A stretch of 64,000 nucleotides of DNA from Bdellovibrionales bacterium GWA1_52_35. Its GTDB lineage: Bacteria; Bdellovibrionota; UBA1018. Shown here piece by piece: positions 23,999-33,483 of this stretch. Position numbers and translations under genes: made by a program. The DNA lies in NCBI GenBank assembly GCA_001769805.1, contig MEPO01000032.1:62001-126000 (forward strand). The letters run 5' to 3'. Within the stretch, counting starts at the first letter, position 1. Every line of letters starts with the position of its first letter. Below the pieces are notes generated by a model that ran no database searches, was not told the origin of the DNA, and worked only from the letters and a program-made list of their open reading frames with translations.

Positions 23999-26895
23999 GC
24001 GGGGTGATCCTTCTTGAAGAGGTGATTTAGCATGTCAAGCGCCCGGTATTCCGTAACCCGGGGGGCAACGTACGGATCCGCGTGCTCCCATTCATTTGCA
24101 TCGGCGCGCAAGGCGGGATGAACGATGACTTCGGTCGGGACTTTCTGCTTTGCCAGCGCTGTTGCAAAGGTGCCGAGATCCAGGAAATGGCGTTCTTTGG
24201 GGTAAAAAAATGCAAGAGGCCTCAGTCCGAATGTCTTGAAATCACGTCGCGCAAAAGTCGCCAGGAGTGCCAACGCCCAGTGCCGTGAAAACCAGAGCGC
24301 ACGCGAGTAGGGCAGCCTGACCTGCGTGATCTCTGCTTGCTTGAGAATAGCCTGCAAAGCACCTATCAGGCCTGGCACGACATGGATATGGTGATGACCA
24401 TCGAGGTACTCAATTTTCTCCAGGCCTGTTGCCCGGAGCCGGGCAAGTTGCGCGAGCAGTTCCGTGCGGACGTATTCGCGAAGGTCAGACTTGGAATTGG
24501 AAAGCAGCCAGTCTTTCAAAAAAGCTCCCGGGCTGGGATGGCGTTTGCCGTAAGTGAGGTTATAGTGCAAGCCCAGGGAAACCTGACCCTTCTTTTGAAG
24601 TGCAAGGAGCGCAGCCAGTTCATGCTTCAGGAATTTTCCATCCGCCATGAGGGAAACCCGACGAACAACGCCTTTTTTTATAAGTTCCAGAATTCCTTCG
24701 TTCACGCCACGGGAAATTCCCCAATCATCCGCACTGATGAATAAGTCGCTCGAACTCAGATTCAGTTGCGGGGCATACGCCCCGTGTTTCAGGCGTAGCG
24801 CGAGAAACGGCAGGCCGAGCAGGATGTGCAACGTTTCGTGAAACATTCTTGAGACCGACTTTTCCTGTGCAAGGTAAAGCGTGACCGGAAGTTCGGTCTC
24901 GGTGAAATGATTCGCCCCGGCAATCAGACTGATCTCGAGATCAAAAAGAAAATCTGGAGATGTCTGAAGTCCGAAAACGCGCTCGGCAAGCCGCCTGGTC
25001 ATGACCAGAGTGCCGGAATGGGTATCGGTTGTCTGGACCGGAAGCATAACGCGGACCAGGCGATTGAAAGAAAGTCCGAAGCGATGACGTTTGTGAACGA
25101 GGGGTAGCAGTGAAACCGGGATTTTAAAGCGGGTGCCCTCCAGTCTTCGGTTGGCGCGCACGAGCGCAGGCCCACTGGAATTCTGGTTCAGAATGTTCAA
25201 CGCTCGGTCGAAGAACTCGGGCTCGCATGGTTGTTCAAAATGGAAAAAGAGCAAAGTCCTTCCTTTAGATTCCAGGAACCCCCGGCGCAAGGCGTAACCC
25301 CGGCCGTCAAAACCGGCCAGTGGCAGAATGATCTTACTGGGTGAATCGCCCTGCCCACTCAGGGCCCTTTGGGTTGCGCGGAAGATCGGGTGCAGCTCAC
25401 TGATCCGGTTGCCATACGGAAGGAAGAGGACTTCGGCTTTCACGCCCCAGCGTGCCCGGGCGTATTCCAGAAGCTGGTTGCTCAGATTTTCGGCACGCAC
25501 TGAAGATTCCGGACTGATTCCGGAGGCATCCAGACGAATCGGAACGAGCAGAGAAATATCAAGGGTCGGCTTTTCGGGTAGTTTTTCCCAAGGCCCGATT
25601 CGGCGCATGGAAAAGATCGAATAGAGCGTTTTGAGCAAGGGCGAAGGCAGTGAATGCCTCGATGCCTGGCGAAATACCGCCAGCCCCAGCAGCACGGTGG
25701 CAAAAAATGGTACGGAAGCGCGCTGTAGGCCAAAGAACAGGGTGTCTCCCACGATGTCTTTGCCGGGAAGCGACAGGGTCAAAAAGCCAAAGCCCAGAAC
25801 GAAACGCTCCAACTGGAACTGACAGCGTTCACCGGTTGCGGTTCTGCTGAAAGCGAGGGCCGCCAGAGCCGCAACTGGAAAGGCAAGCATCGTCAGGGAA
25901 TATTTGAAAGTCTCGGGCATGAACCAGAGATACGGAAATATGCCGGTAGAAAAAAACAGGACACGTCCCAGCGATCCCTTGGGTCTCCGCAAGAACCAGA
26001 AGGCGATCAGTCCAATGCAAACCGTGAGCGCAAGGCTGAGAAAGATCCCTTGCGTCTGAGGCGCGGTGAGCCACCCTGCTTTGACAGAGCGAAGTAAAAA
26101 ACTGTTGAGAGACTGACTCCCGTAATGGGAGGCATCGTAGTAAACCGAGTCATTGACGACAATCAGCTGCCAATCTTTCCAGAGCTGAATAAAGCGGGTC
26201 AATGTGTTCGTGAGGGTCTGACTCTTCATCCAAAGGGCCAATCCTGTGATCAGATTCAACCCTATAAAAAGGCTAACCGCCGCCTTCAGACTCCGCGTCC
26301 GAGCCTGGGTGCGGCCACTCGTGAAAAGCGCGAAGAGAAATCCTGGCCCGATTTTCAAGAGAGAGGGAATGAACAGACCCATGCCTGCCCAGGCAAAACG
26401 CCGGTAAGTCCAACCATAAAGAGCGACGGCATACCCGAGAAACATGACGCTTGAGATCTGGCCAATCGTGAAGGTATCGAGGCAGAAACGAAGAATGAAA
26501 AGAAAGGCAAACGCAGTCAGAGCGCGCGAGTTATTTCCGTTCGAACGGGGCATTCCCGAGGATCTGCGACAGCAGGCACCCACCAGGGTTTTGTGAAGAA
26601 GCCAGAATCCCAGGCCAAAGCAGAGAAGCTGAATGAAATACCAGGCCAACTGTGCGGGTTGAGAAGGAAGAGCGGTGAAAATCGAGAAAAACGGAAGCGT
26701 CAGCGGGACGTAGCGGAAGGGGGACGCCCCATCAGAAAGATCGTAAACTTGGTTGAGCTCTCCTTTTGTGAAGTGCCCGGCTGCTTTGTAATAAACACTG
26801 AAATCCGTATAATCGGATTTCTGCAGGACTTTGTAAGCGTAAAGCGGGGTGACCAGCAGCGCGATCAGAAGTGCAAGTCGGACCAGGAATTTCAT
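23995..26895 (-). CDS. three-domain fusion: GT87-like mannosyltransferase + degenerate GT2-like + YdjC/ChbG-type deacetylase
   Basis: 966 residues. About 1-430 is a multi-helix membrane region resembling DUF2029/GT87 polyprenol-phosphate mannosyltransferases (KSDYTDFSVYYKAAGHF in the first periplasmic loop). About 440-700 is GT2-like and is clearly paralogous to the GT2 domain of the neighbouring 26892-28364 gene. Both contain an NRRL segment, a RHR-GL--N pattern and then TTDTHSG / TTDTQAG with LPVTLYL / LPVTLHL. The usual N-terminal metal-binding DxD is not evident, so it may be degenerate. About 725-960 is YdjC-like with LFISADDWGISRGVNEG, SLGLHYNLTYG and the metal histidines in YLDGHHHIHVVPG. 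YdjC enzymes deacetylate N-acetyl sugars. One chain thus appears able to transfer and then deacetylate a lipid-linked sugar. Confidence 0.82.
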   Translation of the reverse strand: MKFLVRLALLIALLVTPLYAYKVLQKSDYTDFSVYYKAAGHFTKGELNQVYDLSDGASPFRYVPLTLPFFSIFTALPSQPAQLAWYFIQLLCFGLGFWLLHKTLVGACCRRSSGMPRSNGNNSRALTAFAFLFILRFCLDTFTIGQISSVMFLGYAVALYGWTYRRFAWAGMGLFIPSLLKIGPGFLFALFTSGRTQARTRSLKAAVSLFIGLNLITGLALWMKSQTLTNTLTRFIQLWKDWQLIVVNDSVYYDASHYGSQSLNSFLLRSVKAGWLTAPQTQGIFLSLALTVCIGLIAFWFLRRPKGSLGRVLFFSTGIFPYLWFMPETFKYSLTMLAFPVAALAALAFSRTATGERCQFQLERFVLGFGFLTLSLPGKDIVGDTLFFGLQRASVPFFATVLLGLAVFRQASRHSLPSPLLKTLYSIFSMRRIGPWEKLPEKPTLDISLLVPIRLDASGISPESSVRAENLSNQLLEYARARWGVKAEVLFLPYGNRISELHPIFRATQRALSGQGDSPSKIILPLAGFDGRGYALRRGFLESKGRTLLFFHFEQPCEPEFFDRALNILNQNSSGPALVRANRRLEGTRFKIPVSLLPLVHKRHRFGLSFNRLVRVMLPVQTTDTHSGTLVMTRRLAERVFGLQTSPDFLFDLEISLIAGANHFTETELPVTLYLAQEKSVSRMFHETLHILLGLPFLALRLKHGAYAPQLNLSSSDLFISADDWGISRGVNEGILELIKKGVVRRVSLMADGKFLKHELAALLALQKKGQVSLGLHYNLTYGKRHPSPGAFLKDWLLSNSKSDLREYVRTELLAQLARLRATGLEKIEYLDGHHHIHVVPGLIGALQAILKQAEITQVRLPYSRALWFSRHWALALLATFARRDFKTFGLRPLAFFYPKERHFLDLGTFATALAKQKVPTEVIVHPALRADANEWEHADPYVAPRVTEYRALDMLNHLFKKDHPA

Positions 26896-28364
26896 ACGCC
26901 GCGCTCGCAGATGAAGAGAACGTCAGAAAAAAAGATGCTGCTGCAGCGCTCGGAGCGGACCTGGAAGCCGGCTTCCCGGAAGAGGGCCTCCCATTGCGCG
27001 GTATTCCGAAAATGGAGATCTTCGCTTTTGGAACGGGTGAAACCAGTGGAGGTCGCCAATTTTTCATAAAATCGGTTCAAACTCGAAATGATTCCTGCCT
27101 CCGGCTCCACTTCGCGAACCAGTAAACGTCCGCCGGGCGCGAGGGCCGCATAAGCTTGGTCGATCAGTTCCTTCTGCGCCGCCGGCGGGAAGTAATGCAT
27201 GACATCGATGAGGGTTATGCCATTGAATTTCTGTTCGGGGAATTTCATTCCATTCACCCTAAAGCGCAGGTTGCCAATGTTTTTCGCCGCCGTTTCGGCG
27301 AGCCGGATCCGGGTTTCATCGTGATCAAAAGCCGTGACCTGACAGCGCAAACGAGTCAGCGCAATGGCTTTGGCCAGTAGCCCATGACCACAGCCCAAAT
27401 CGAGAATCGTCCCTGATTTCGGGAGGTGCCGGACCATTTCCAGATAAGGCGTCAGATACCAGCGGGCGTTCAGGAAGAACCGGGTGCCTAAGCTGCAGTT
27501 TTCGTAACCGGAGAGAATCATCGAACCACTGACTTTGGATTTTGCCGCCGACCCGTAGCGACCGCGAAAGTGCCGGTAAGTGATCCGGGCCAGCCAGTAG
27601 CCTGCGAGAATGGATTCCCGCAGGACGCGAACCGTGCTTTTTTCTGAATTCAAATGCAGAGTCACCGGCAATTCGGTGTGCAGGAATCCCTGCCCCGCCG
27701 CAGTCATGAAAAATTCGAGATCAAAAAAGAAGCCCGGACAGACTTGGGCGCCAAAAGCTTTGAGGGCCAGGTCCCGGGACATCGCCTTGATTCCCGCCTG
27801 CGTGTCGGTCGTATGAATGGGAAGTAAAAAGCGCACCACGCGGTTAAACCAGAGTCCCAGGCGATGCCGGGCATAGGCGAGATGGAGCAGGGTCACGGGC
27901 ATGTGGAAGTGGCTGTTAGGGAGTCTGCGGTTCCCTGAGACAAGATCAACTCCCCGACGCAGTTCCACGGTGGCGCGCTCGAAAAAGTCGAGTTCATAGG
28001 GAAGATCGGCATCCGTGAAAAAAATGAGGCGACCGCGCGATTGTGCAAAACCTGTGCGCAAGGCGGCACCTTTGCCAGGAGGGGAGAGATGCGGAACGAC
28101 ACGAATTTGCGAATAGCGCCGGGCCAGAGCCTCTGAAACATCGATGGAATGATCAGCGGGGTTTCCGGCAGCGGGATTGGGGATGAGAACGATTTCAAAA
28201 TTAGATCCGAACTGTCTTGAGAGAAACGCATGCGCCGTCGAAACAGTATGCTCCAGAACCTCACCGGCATTGCGAGCAGGGATCAGGAGAGAGACTTCAA
28301 CGGGGGGCTCTCCTGAAGCGAACTCCAAACAGGGAAGGTCCTGGATTTCCTGCAAAAATGCCAT
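26892..28364 (-). CDS. fusion: GT2 glycosyltransferase + SAM-dependent methyltransferase
   Basis: 490 residues. About 20-270 is a dolichol-phosphate-glucosyltransferase-like GT2 domain: VEVSLLIPARNAGEVLEHTV, PGKGAALRTGFAQSRGRLI, and FFTDADLPYELDFFERA with the metal-binding DAD. The GT2 module shares its tail pattern with the middle domain of the downstream gene. About 300-490 is a class I methyltransferase with TILDLGCGHGLLAKAIA, VTAFDHDETRIRLAE and ITLIDVMHYFPP. This domain is closest in feel to UbiE/Methyltransf_25-type enzymes. The gene overlaps the next by 4 bp. A likely role is making a polyprenyl-phosphate sugar and methylating a product. Confidence 0.85.
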   Translation of the reverse strand: MAFLQEIQDLPCLEFASGEPPVEVSLLIPARNAGEVLEHTVSTAHAFLSRQFGSNFEIVLIPNPAAGNPADHSIDVSEALARRYSQIRVVPHLSPPGKGAALRTGFAQSRGRLIFFTDADLPYELDFFERATVELRRGVDLVSGNRRLPNSHFHMPVTLLHLAYARHRLGLWFNRVVRFLLPIHTTDTQAGIKAMSRDLALKAFGAQVCPGFFFDLEFFMTAAGQGFLHTELPVTLHLNSEKSTVRVLRESILAGYWLARITYRHFRGRYGSAAKSKVSGSMILSGYENCSLGTRFFLNARWYLTPYLEMVRHLPKSGTILDLGCGHGLLAKAIALTRLRCQVTAFDHDETRIRLAETAAKNIGNLRFRVNGMKFPEQKFNGITLIDVMHYFPPAAQKELIDQAYAALAPGGRLLVREVEPEAGIISSLNRFYEKLATSTGFTRSKSEDLHFRNTAQWEALFREAGFQVRSERCSSIFFSDVLFICERGV

Positions 28365-28488
28365 ATATGTAAACGATTACCGCAAGTTGCCTATCAACGC
28401 ACTCACTATATGGGCAAAATGGAAAACTCTTTAGTAATTACTTCGCATATCCTCAAGCAGGTCGCGGGCCGCGAACCCAAAAGCAGGT

Positions 28489-29514
28489 TCAATACGAATG
28501 ACCGTCTTCCAATTCTTCGAGCTTCAATTTGCGACCAAAGCGGTAATAAACCCAACCTTGATAGCCAATGACGACCGGCAGAACCGCAAGCGCAATGCCA
28601 AGCATGATCTTCAGAGTCAGGGCGCTCGAGGCGGAATTGAAAGCCGTGACATTGTACATCGGATTGATGCTCGAAATCAGCGTATTCGGGAACATTCCCA
28701 CGACGCCAAAGAGTGCTGTCGAGCCAATTGCCAACGCTGATGCTGTAAACGCCGGCCAAAGCGAACGGCGCGCAAGAAAAACCCGGGTCATGATGAACGC
28801 CGCTACCGCAAACACCAGAATGAGGAAGAGCCAGGGGTGGTTCAGGTAATTGGTGAAAAGGTCTGTCCGGTAGGTGCTCGTCAGAAGGAAGAGTACCACT
28901 GTAATGATGGACGCCGGCCAGAAGGTGCGTGCCACATGCAGAGCTCGCTCCAGAAGGTCCCCTTCAACCATGATCGCAAGCCAGAGCGCTCCGTGAACGA
29001 TGAACAGAGTCAGGAACAAAACGCCGCCTAGCAAGGCATAGGGATGAAGGAAGTCGATCAGCCCCCCTTGCAGAACTCCTTGGGCATCGATCGGGATTCC
29101 AGCAAAGAGATTCGCGAAAAACACGCCGAGCAGTACGGCAGGGGCCGCGCTCCCCACAAACAGGCAGCCGTCCCAGATCCGGCGCCAGCGCGCGCTGTCC
29201 ACCTTGGCTCTGAACTCGAAGGCGACGCCACGAAAAATTAACGCAAAGAGCAGAAGCATCAGGGGAATGTACATCGCGCTGAACATGGTCGCATACGTCC
29301 GGGGGAACGCTGCAAACGTGACCCCGCCGGCCGTGACGAGCCAGACTTCGTTTCCGTCCCAGAACGGGCCCATGGAATTCACGATCAATTTGCGATCGCC
29401 TTCACTGCGGCCCAGGAAAGGCAACAATGTCCCAAGCCCGAAGTCAAAACCATCGGACGCGAGATAAATCGCCCAGAGCAATCCCCAAAGAATAAACCAA
29501 GTAGTCTCAAGCAT
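28489..29514 (-). CDS. cydB: cytochrome bd ubiquinol oxidase subunit II
   Basis: 341 residues with nine hydrophobic helices. Signature segments are WAIYLASDGFDFGLGTLLPF and MGPFWDGNEVWLVTAGGVTF, then AAFPRTYATMFSAMYIPL. It forms the bd oxidase with CydA and reduces O2 with quinol at low oxygen. It overlaps cydA by 8 bp. I looked for a CydX-like small subunit in the 124 bp downstream and found none. Cytochrome bd fits a life with low or variable oxygen. Confidence 0.97.
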   Translation of the reverse strand: MLETTWFILWGLLWAIYLASDGFDFGLGTLLPFLGRSEGDRKLIVNSMGPFWDGNEVWLVTAGGVTFAAFPRTYATMFSAMYIPLMLLLFALIFRGVAFEFRAKVDSARWRRIWDGCLFVGSAAPAVLLGVFFANLFAGIPIDAQGVLQGGLIDFLHPYALLGGVLFLTLFIVHGALWLAIMVEGDLLERALHVARTFWPASIITVVLFLLTSTYRTDLFTNYLNHPWLFLILVFAVAAFIMTRVFLARRSLWPAFTASALAIGSTALFGVVGMFPNTLISSINPMYNVTAFNSASSALTLKIMLGIALAVLPVVIGYQGWVYYRFGRKLKLEELEDGHSY

Positions 29515-30865
29515 GGGACCCTCCAGTGGCTGTATTCGTCTTTTTCTCTAATTTCAGCCCGCCGGTAAAATCCGGCCCGCGACGTGCTATTTTAAACAGC
29601 AGATAAAAATCCACCGCACCCAGCAAACCATAGACAAAGATGAAACCGATCAGGGTCACCAGGACATAAGAGGAGGGAATGATCGAAACAGCATCGCGGG
29701 TTTTCATCAGGCCATAAACAATCCAGGGTTGACGTCCCATTTCAGCAAGGACCCAACCCAGTTCATTGGCAAGATAGGGGAGCGGGATTGCATAAACACA
29801 GATCTTCAGGAACCACGGGAACTCACGAATTCGCTCGCGCATGACTACAGCAAAAAGCGATATTCCCATCATCACCATTCCCAAGCCCACCATGAGCCGA
29901 AACGTAAGGAAACTCACAAGAACCGGGGGGCGGTCTTCGGGCGCCCATTCCTTGAGGCCTTTCAGTTCCGCAGTGATGTTGTTCGTCGCCAAGAGGCTGA
30001 GCATTCCGGGAACTTTCAACGTCTGAAAATAATTTGTGGAATTTTTTTCATCAGGCCAGGTCAGTAGATACATTGGCACACTTTTTCCGGTTTCCCAATG
30101 GGCTTCCATCGCGGCGAGCTTCGCCGGCTGGGTATCATAGAGAATGGACGCATTCATGTGACCGAGGCCAATGACCAGGAACGCGGCAACTGTCGAAAAG
30201 ATGGAAGCGATCTTGAATGAACGTCCGAAGAAATCCGTATTCTGTTCCTTCAGGAGATGCCAAGCCGAAATACCCATGACAAAAAATCCGCCGACCATGA
30301 AACAGCCGCCAAGGACGTGCACAAATTCATAAACGGCAAAGCGTTGTGTGACCACAGCCAGGAAATCCACCAGTTCAGCCCGACCGTTGCGAAGTTCATA
30401 ACCGACCGGATGTTGCATCCAGGCGTTCGCTGCGATGATCCAGTAAGCCGACATGATGGACGCAAGCGCGACGATCCAAATCGAGACGCAGTGGAGTTTT
30501 TTGGAAATTTTGTTCCACCCAAAAAACCAGACCGCAATGAAAGTACTTTCCAGAAAGAACGCTACCGTCGCTTCGATCGCCAGCAGGGAGCCAAAAATAT
30601 CCCCGACATAAGTGGAATATCGCGACCAGTTCGTACCAAACTGAAATTCAAGGGTGAGGCCCGTGACAATTCCAATGGCGAAGTTGATGAGGAAGAGCTT
30701 GCCCCAGAATTTCGCCATCTTTTTATAGATTTCATTCCCGGTTCGGACCCAGTAGGTCTCCATGATCGCGACAATCAGGGCAAGGCCGATTGTCAGCGGA
30801 ACAAAAAGGAAATGAAACATTGTCGCTACAGCAAATTGAATTCGCGACAGGGTAAGGACGTCCAT
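29507..30865 (-). CDS. cydA: cytochrome bd ubiquinol oxidase subunit I
   Basis: 452 residues. His18 in FAVATMFHFLFVPLTIG is the counterpart of the E. coli heme b595 ligand. The second heme-ligand region is FAVYEFVHVLGGCFMVGG. The Met ligand region is visible in the GLGMVMMG segment, and WVLAEMGRQPWIVYGLM is the conserved quinol-side C-terminus. The Q-loop is short, so this is the CydA short-loop type. It is the first gene of the cydAB pair. Downstream of cydB the strand continues to the glycosyltransferase genes without a clear terminator. Confidence 0.97.
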   Translation of the reverse strand: MDVLTLSRIQFAVATMFHFLFVPLTIGLALIVAIMETYWVRTGNEIYKKMAKFWGKLFLINFAIGIVTGLTLEFQFGTNWSRYSTYVGDIFGSLLAIEATVAFFLESTFIAVWFFGWNKISKKLHCVSIWIVALASIMSAYWIIAANAWMQHPVGYELRNGRAELVDFLAVVTQRFAVYEFVHVLGGCFMVGGFFVMGISAWHLLKEQNTDFFGRSFKIASIFSTVAAFLVIGLGHMNASILYDTQPAKLAAMEAHWETGKSVPMYLLTWPDEKNSTNYFQTLKVPGMLSLLATNNITAELKGLKEWAPEDRPPVLVSFLTFRLMVGLGMVMMGISLFAVVMRERIREFPWFLKICVYAIPLPYLANELGWVLAEMGRQPWIVYGLMKTRDAVSIIPSSYVLVTLIGFIFVYGLLGAVDFYLLFKIARRGPDFTGGLKLEKKTNTATGGSHA

Positions 30866-30957
30866 AGGTCAACCCCCGGTGATTACAAGTTGAGAATATC
30901 GGAGTATTCAACGGAACTTATTGGACTGCAAGGGTTTGTATAGGGAATGGAAAAAAA

Positions 30958-31035
30958 TGGAGCGGGAAAAGGGGTTCGAACCCTCGACCTCCACGTTGGC
31001 AACGTGGCGCTCTAAACCAACTGAGCTACTCCCGC
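30958..31035 (-). tRNA. tRNA-Gly (anticodon GCC)
   Basis: The reverse strand begins GCGGGAGTAGCTCAGTTGG and has anticodon stem-loop CCACG-TTGCCAA-CGTGG. The T-arm is GGGTTCGAACCC and a 3' CCA is encoded. All four arms pair. It lies in the cydA / cobalamin adenosyltransferase intergenic region. Confidence 0.95.
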
Positions 31036-31208
31036 ATTCCAGGGAATTACCGGTTATTTCTCCGAGGTGCCGAATCTCCTCAGGTGAGCTGTAGCAGTAA
31101 CCAGTGAATCTTGTTTAAACCGTTCTCTTGGGTTCCGTCAAGTAGAGTTTTGCGATGGTAATATTCTGGAAAAAAAGTCATGTACGAGGAAAGGAGCCCG
31201 CTTAGGTA

Positions 31209-31754
31209 ATGAAAATTTATACAAAAAGAGGAGATCAGGGTTCAACCGGTCTTCTGGCCGGAGCCAGTGTATTCAAGGATCATCCCCGCATTCGCACCTA
31301 CGGGACATTCGATGAACTGAACGCCGTATTGGGGTTCGCCCTGGCGGAAGTCATTCCTGATATGAAGCTCGAAAAAAATCTGCAACGGGTGCAAAGCGAG
31401 CTTTTTCAGTTGGGTTCCGAACTCGCCACCCCGGCAGGCAAAGCTCCTCCGATTCGCCCTCTGGATGCCGAGCAGGTCCAAGCGCTCGAAATCGAAATCG
31501 ACGAGATGCAGGCTGTTTTAAAGCCGCTGGAGCACTTTATTCTCCCAGGGGGGGCGCGTCTCACGGCAGCCCTGCACCTGGCTCGAACGGTTTGCAGAAG
31601 AGCGGAACGGGAACTTGTCGCTTTACATCATGACGAGCCGGTCCGGGCCATCGTACTGGAGTATGTCAATCGTCTGGGGGATTACTTTTTTGTCTGCGCC
31701 CGGTACTCCAACAAGCTCTTGGGTCAGGAAGATACTCTGTGGGTTCCTCGCTGA
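31209..31754 (+). CDS. PduO-type cob(I)yrinic acid a,c-diamide adenosyltransferase
   Basis: 181 residues. The N-terminus MKIYTKRGDQGSTGLLAG is the ATP-binding motif of the PduO family. TYGTFDELNAVLGFA, FILPGGARLTAALHLART and FFVCARYSNKLLGQ complete the pattern. The enzyme transfers an adenosyl group from ATP to cob(I)alamin, giving coenzyme B12. No other B12 gene is near, so this probably serves salvage. Its 3' end overlaps the convergent lnt gene by 31 bp. Confidence 0.95.
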   Translation: MKIYTKRGDQGSTGLLAGASVFKDHPRIRTYGTFDELNAVLGFALAEVIPDMKLEKNLQRVQSELFQLGSELATPAGKAPPIRPLDAEQVQALEIEIDEMQAVLKPLEHFILPGGARLTAALHLARTVCRRAERELVALHHDEPVRAIVLEYVNRLGDYFFVCARYSNKLLGQEDTLWVPR

Positions 31755-33448
31755 TACCGGCGGATATTCTGGATCCACGGACTTAAAAAAAGCAGAAACG
31801 TCAAACCGGTACAGAAAGCAAACCAGCCGAACCAGTCGCCCCATTTTATCATGAGGGTTGGAATAGGTTGGATGATGGGAATTTTGGAGTTCATGACGGT
31901 GGGAATCCCCCAGGCAGTGGTCTGGACGATTTCTCCATCCGGCAAAATCAGCGCGGAAATCCCGGTATTCGTACTGCGCAGTTGAGGCAGGCGGCTTTCA
32001 ATGCTCCGGAACGTGACAAGGGCCAGATGCAGCTGAGGTTCACCCCAGGGACCGAACCACGAGTCGTTGGTGATATTGAGGATCATCTGACTGCCTTTAC
32101 GGGCGGCCTCAATGATGTAATTTGGAAACAAGGCTTCGTAACAGATCACAGGGCTTGCGAGGACTTCCGGGAGAGAACCACTCGAACCGGCTCCTCTTGC
32201 CGGATGCACCGTGAGAATGCTCGGGCCAGGGCCGCGGCCGAAATTTCCAACCTGAGGGAAGGTCTCCCGCAACCAACGGATGTAACTGGCGCCTGGAATA
32301 TACTCACCAAACATCAGCAGCATGTTCTTGTGATAAACTTGAATGTGATTTTCATCACCCCGGGTCATGCTCGCTTTCGTCAGGGCGGGGGGCAAAGCTG
32401 TGGGGGGAGTCAGGACAAAGAATGAATTGAAGTCCTTGCGCCCATCGTGATCATAGCCTCCGAAAAGCAGGGGGATCTTGCGTTCGGCTACAAAGCGTTC
32501 GACTTGGAGATCCCGCCCGAGTTCATCTGCGGTCTGAGGAGTGCGGAAAGTCGAGGGATAGGAGGTTTCAGGCCAGATCAGAATATCGGGTCGGGGACTC
32601 ATCGCCAGCGCCCGATCTGATAAATCGAGCATCGTGCCGATCACGGATTCTGCCGCATCATGCAGACCACGTTCAGCGGCAATTTTTTCAATATCGCCGA
32701 TGTTCCCTTGGATGACACCGGCCTGAAGATAACCCAGAGGCTTGGCCAAGGCTTTTTCCAGGACTTTCAGGCGAACTGAGCCGTAGCTCCAGGCGCTCGC
32801 GCAAAGAAGGAGGACAAGACCGAGTTGTGGCAAAGCGGCATTGAGGGCGGGCCAGAAGCTTGGTTCTCCGCGGTTTCGGATGCGCTCAAGCAAGGTAAAC
32901 AAAGCATAGTTGGACGCAAAGATCAGCGTGGTCAGAAGATGCGCGCCGCCAAGATCGGCGGCCTGCCTGAGGTGCCGGGCGGAAAATAAGGAATGGCCGA
33001 GAGTGTCAGTGAAAATTTTTGGAAGAAACCAGTCCACGCCTGCATAAAAAAGCGTGAGTCCCAGGAGGAAAAATGCTCCACGCCAGCCATGCCGGGTGGA
33101 CTCCGGGAAACGTTCACGTAGAAACCAGATTCCCGGACCCATGGCGAGGAATTGTGGTTGCCCGATCAAGCCAAAGAGCAGAAGGGCGAGGATGCTGAAA
33201 ACCCAGGGGATGTTTCCAAACTCATGAAGCACGGAGGCAACCCAGTGGAAACCGAGCACCGACATCAGGAAGCTCAGCCAGATTCCCTGGACCCAGGCCG
33301 CTTTCAAGGAACGGGCGCGGGAAAGTGCAAAAAGCCACGGGATGAGTGCGACCCAGATCAAAGGCGCGAAACCCCAGGGCGGAAAAGCTAAAACGATTAA
33401 AACTGCTGACACGACAGTCAGGATGTCCGGGTAAGAGAACTTTCTCAT
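31724..33448 (-). CDS. lnt: apolipoprotein N-acyltransferase
   Basis: 574 residues, slightly longer than the common ~510. An N-terminal set of membrane helices is followed by a carbon-nitrogen hydrolase domain. The catalytic triad regions are DILIWPETSYPSTFRT (Glu), MFGEYIPGASY with the nearby Lys, and SPVICYEALFPNYI (Cys). NITNDSWFGPWGEPQ is a family signature. The enzyme adds the third acyl chain to lipoproteins in the inner membrane and confirms a Gram-negative envelope. It is convergent with the adenosyltransferase gene. Confidence 0.96.
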   Translation of the reverse strand: MRKFSYPDILTVVSAVLIVLAFPPWGFAPLIWVALIPWLFALSRARSLKAAWVQGIWLSFLMSVLGFHWVASVLHEFGNIPWVFSILALLLFGLIGQPQFLAMGPGIWFLRERFPESTRHGWRGAFFLLGLTLFYAGVDWFLPKIFTDTLGHSLFSARHLRQAADLGGAHLLTTLIFASNYALFTLLERIRNRGEPSFWPALNAALPQLGLVLLLCASAWSYGSVRLKVLEKALAKPLGYLQAGVIQGNIGDIEKIAAERGLHDAAESVIGTMLDLSDRALAMSPRPDILIWPETSYPSTFRTPQTADELGRDLQVERFVAERKIPLLFGGYDHDGRKDFNSFFVLTPPTALPPALTKASMTRGDENHIQVYHKNMLLMFGEYIPGASYIRWLRETFPQVGNFGRGPGPSILTVHPARGAGSSGSLPEVLASPVICYEALFPNYIIEAARKGSQMILNITNDSWFGPWGEPQLHLALVTFRSIESRLPQLRSTNTGISALILPDGEIVQTTAWGIPTVMNSKIPIIQPIPTLMIKWGDWFGWFAFCTGLTFLLFLSPWIQNIRRYQRGTHRVSS

Positions 33449-33483
33449 TTCCCATTCATTCTAGTAAAGACCTGGCTTCAAAT

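Noticed and set aside
28365-28488. Possible cydX small subunit after cydB
   Set aside because: All frames on the reverse strand here break quickly or lack the hydrophobic helix expected of CydX.
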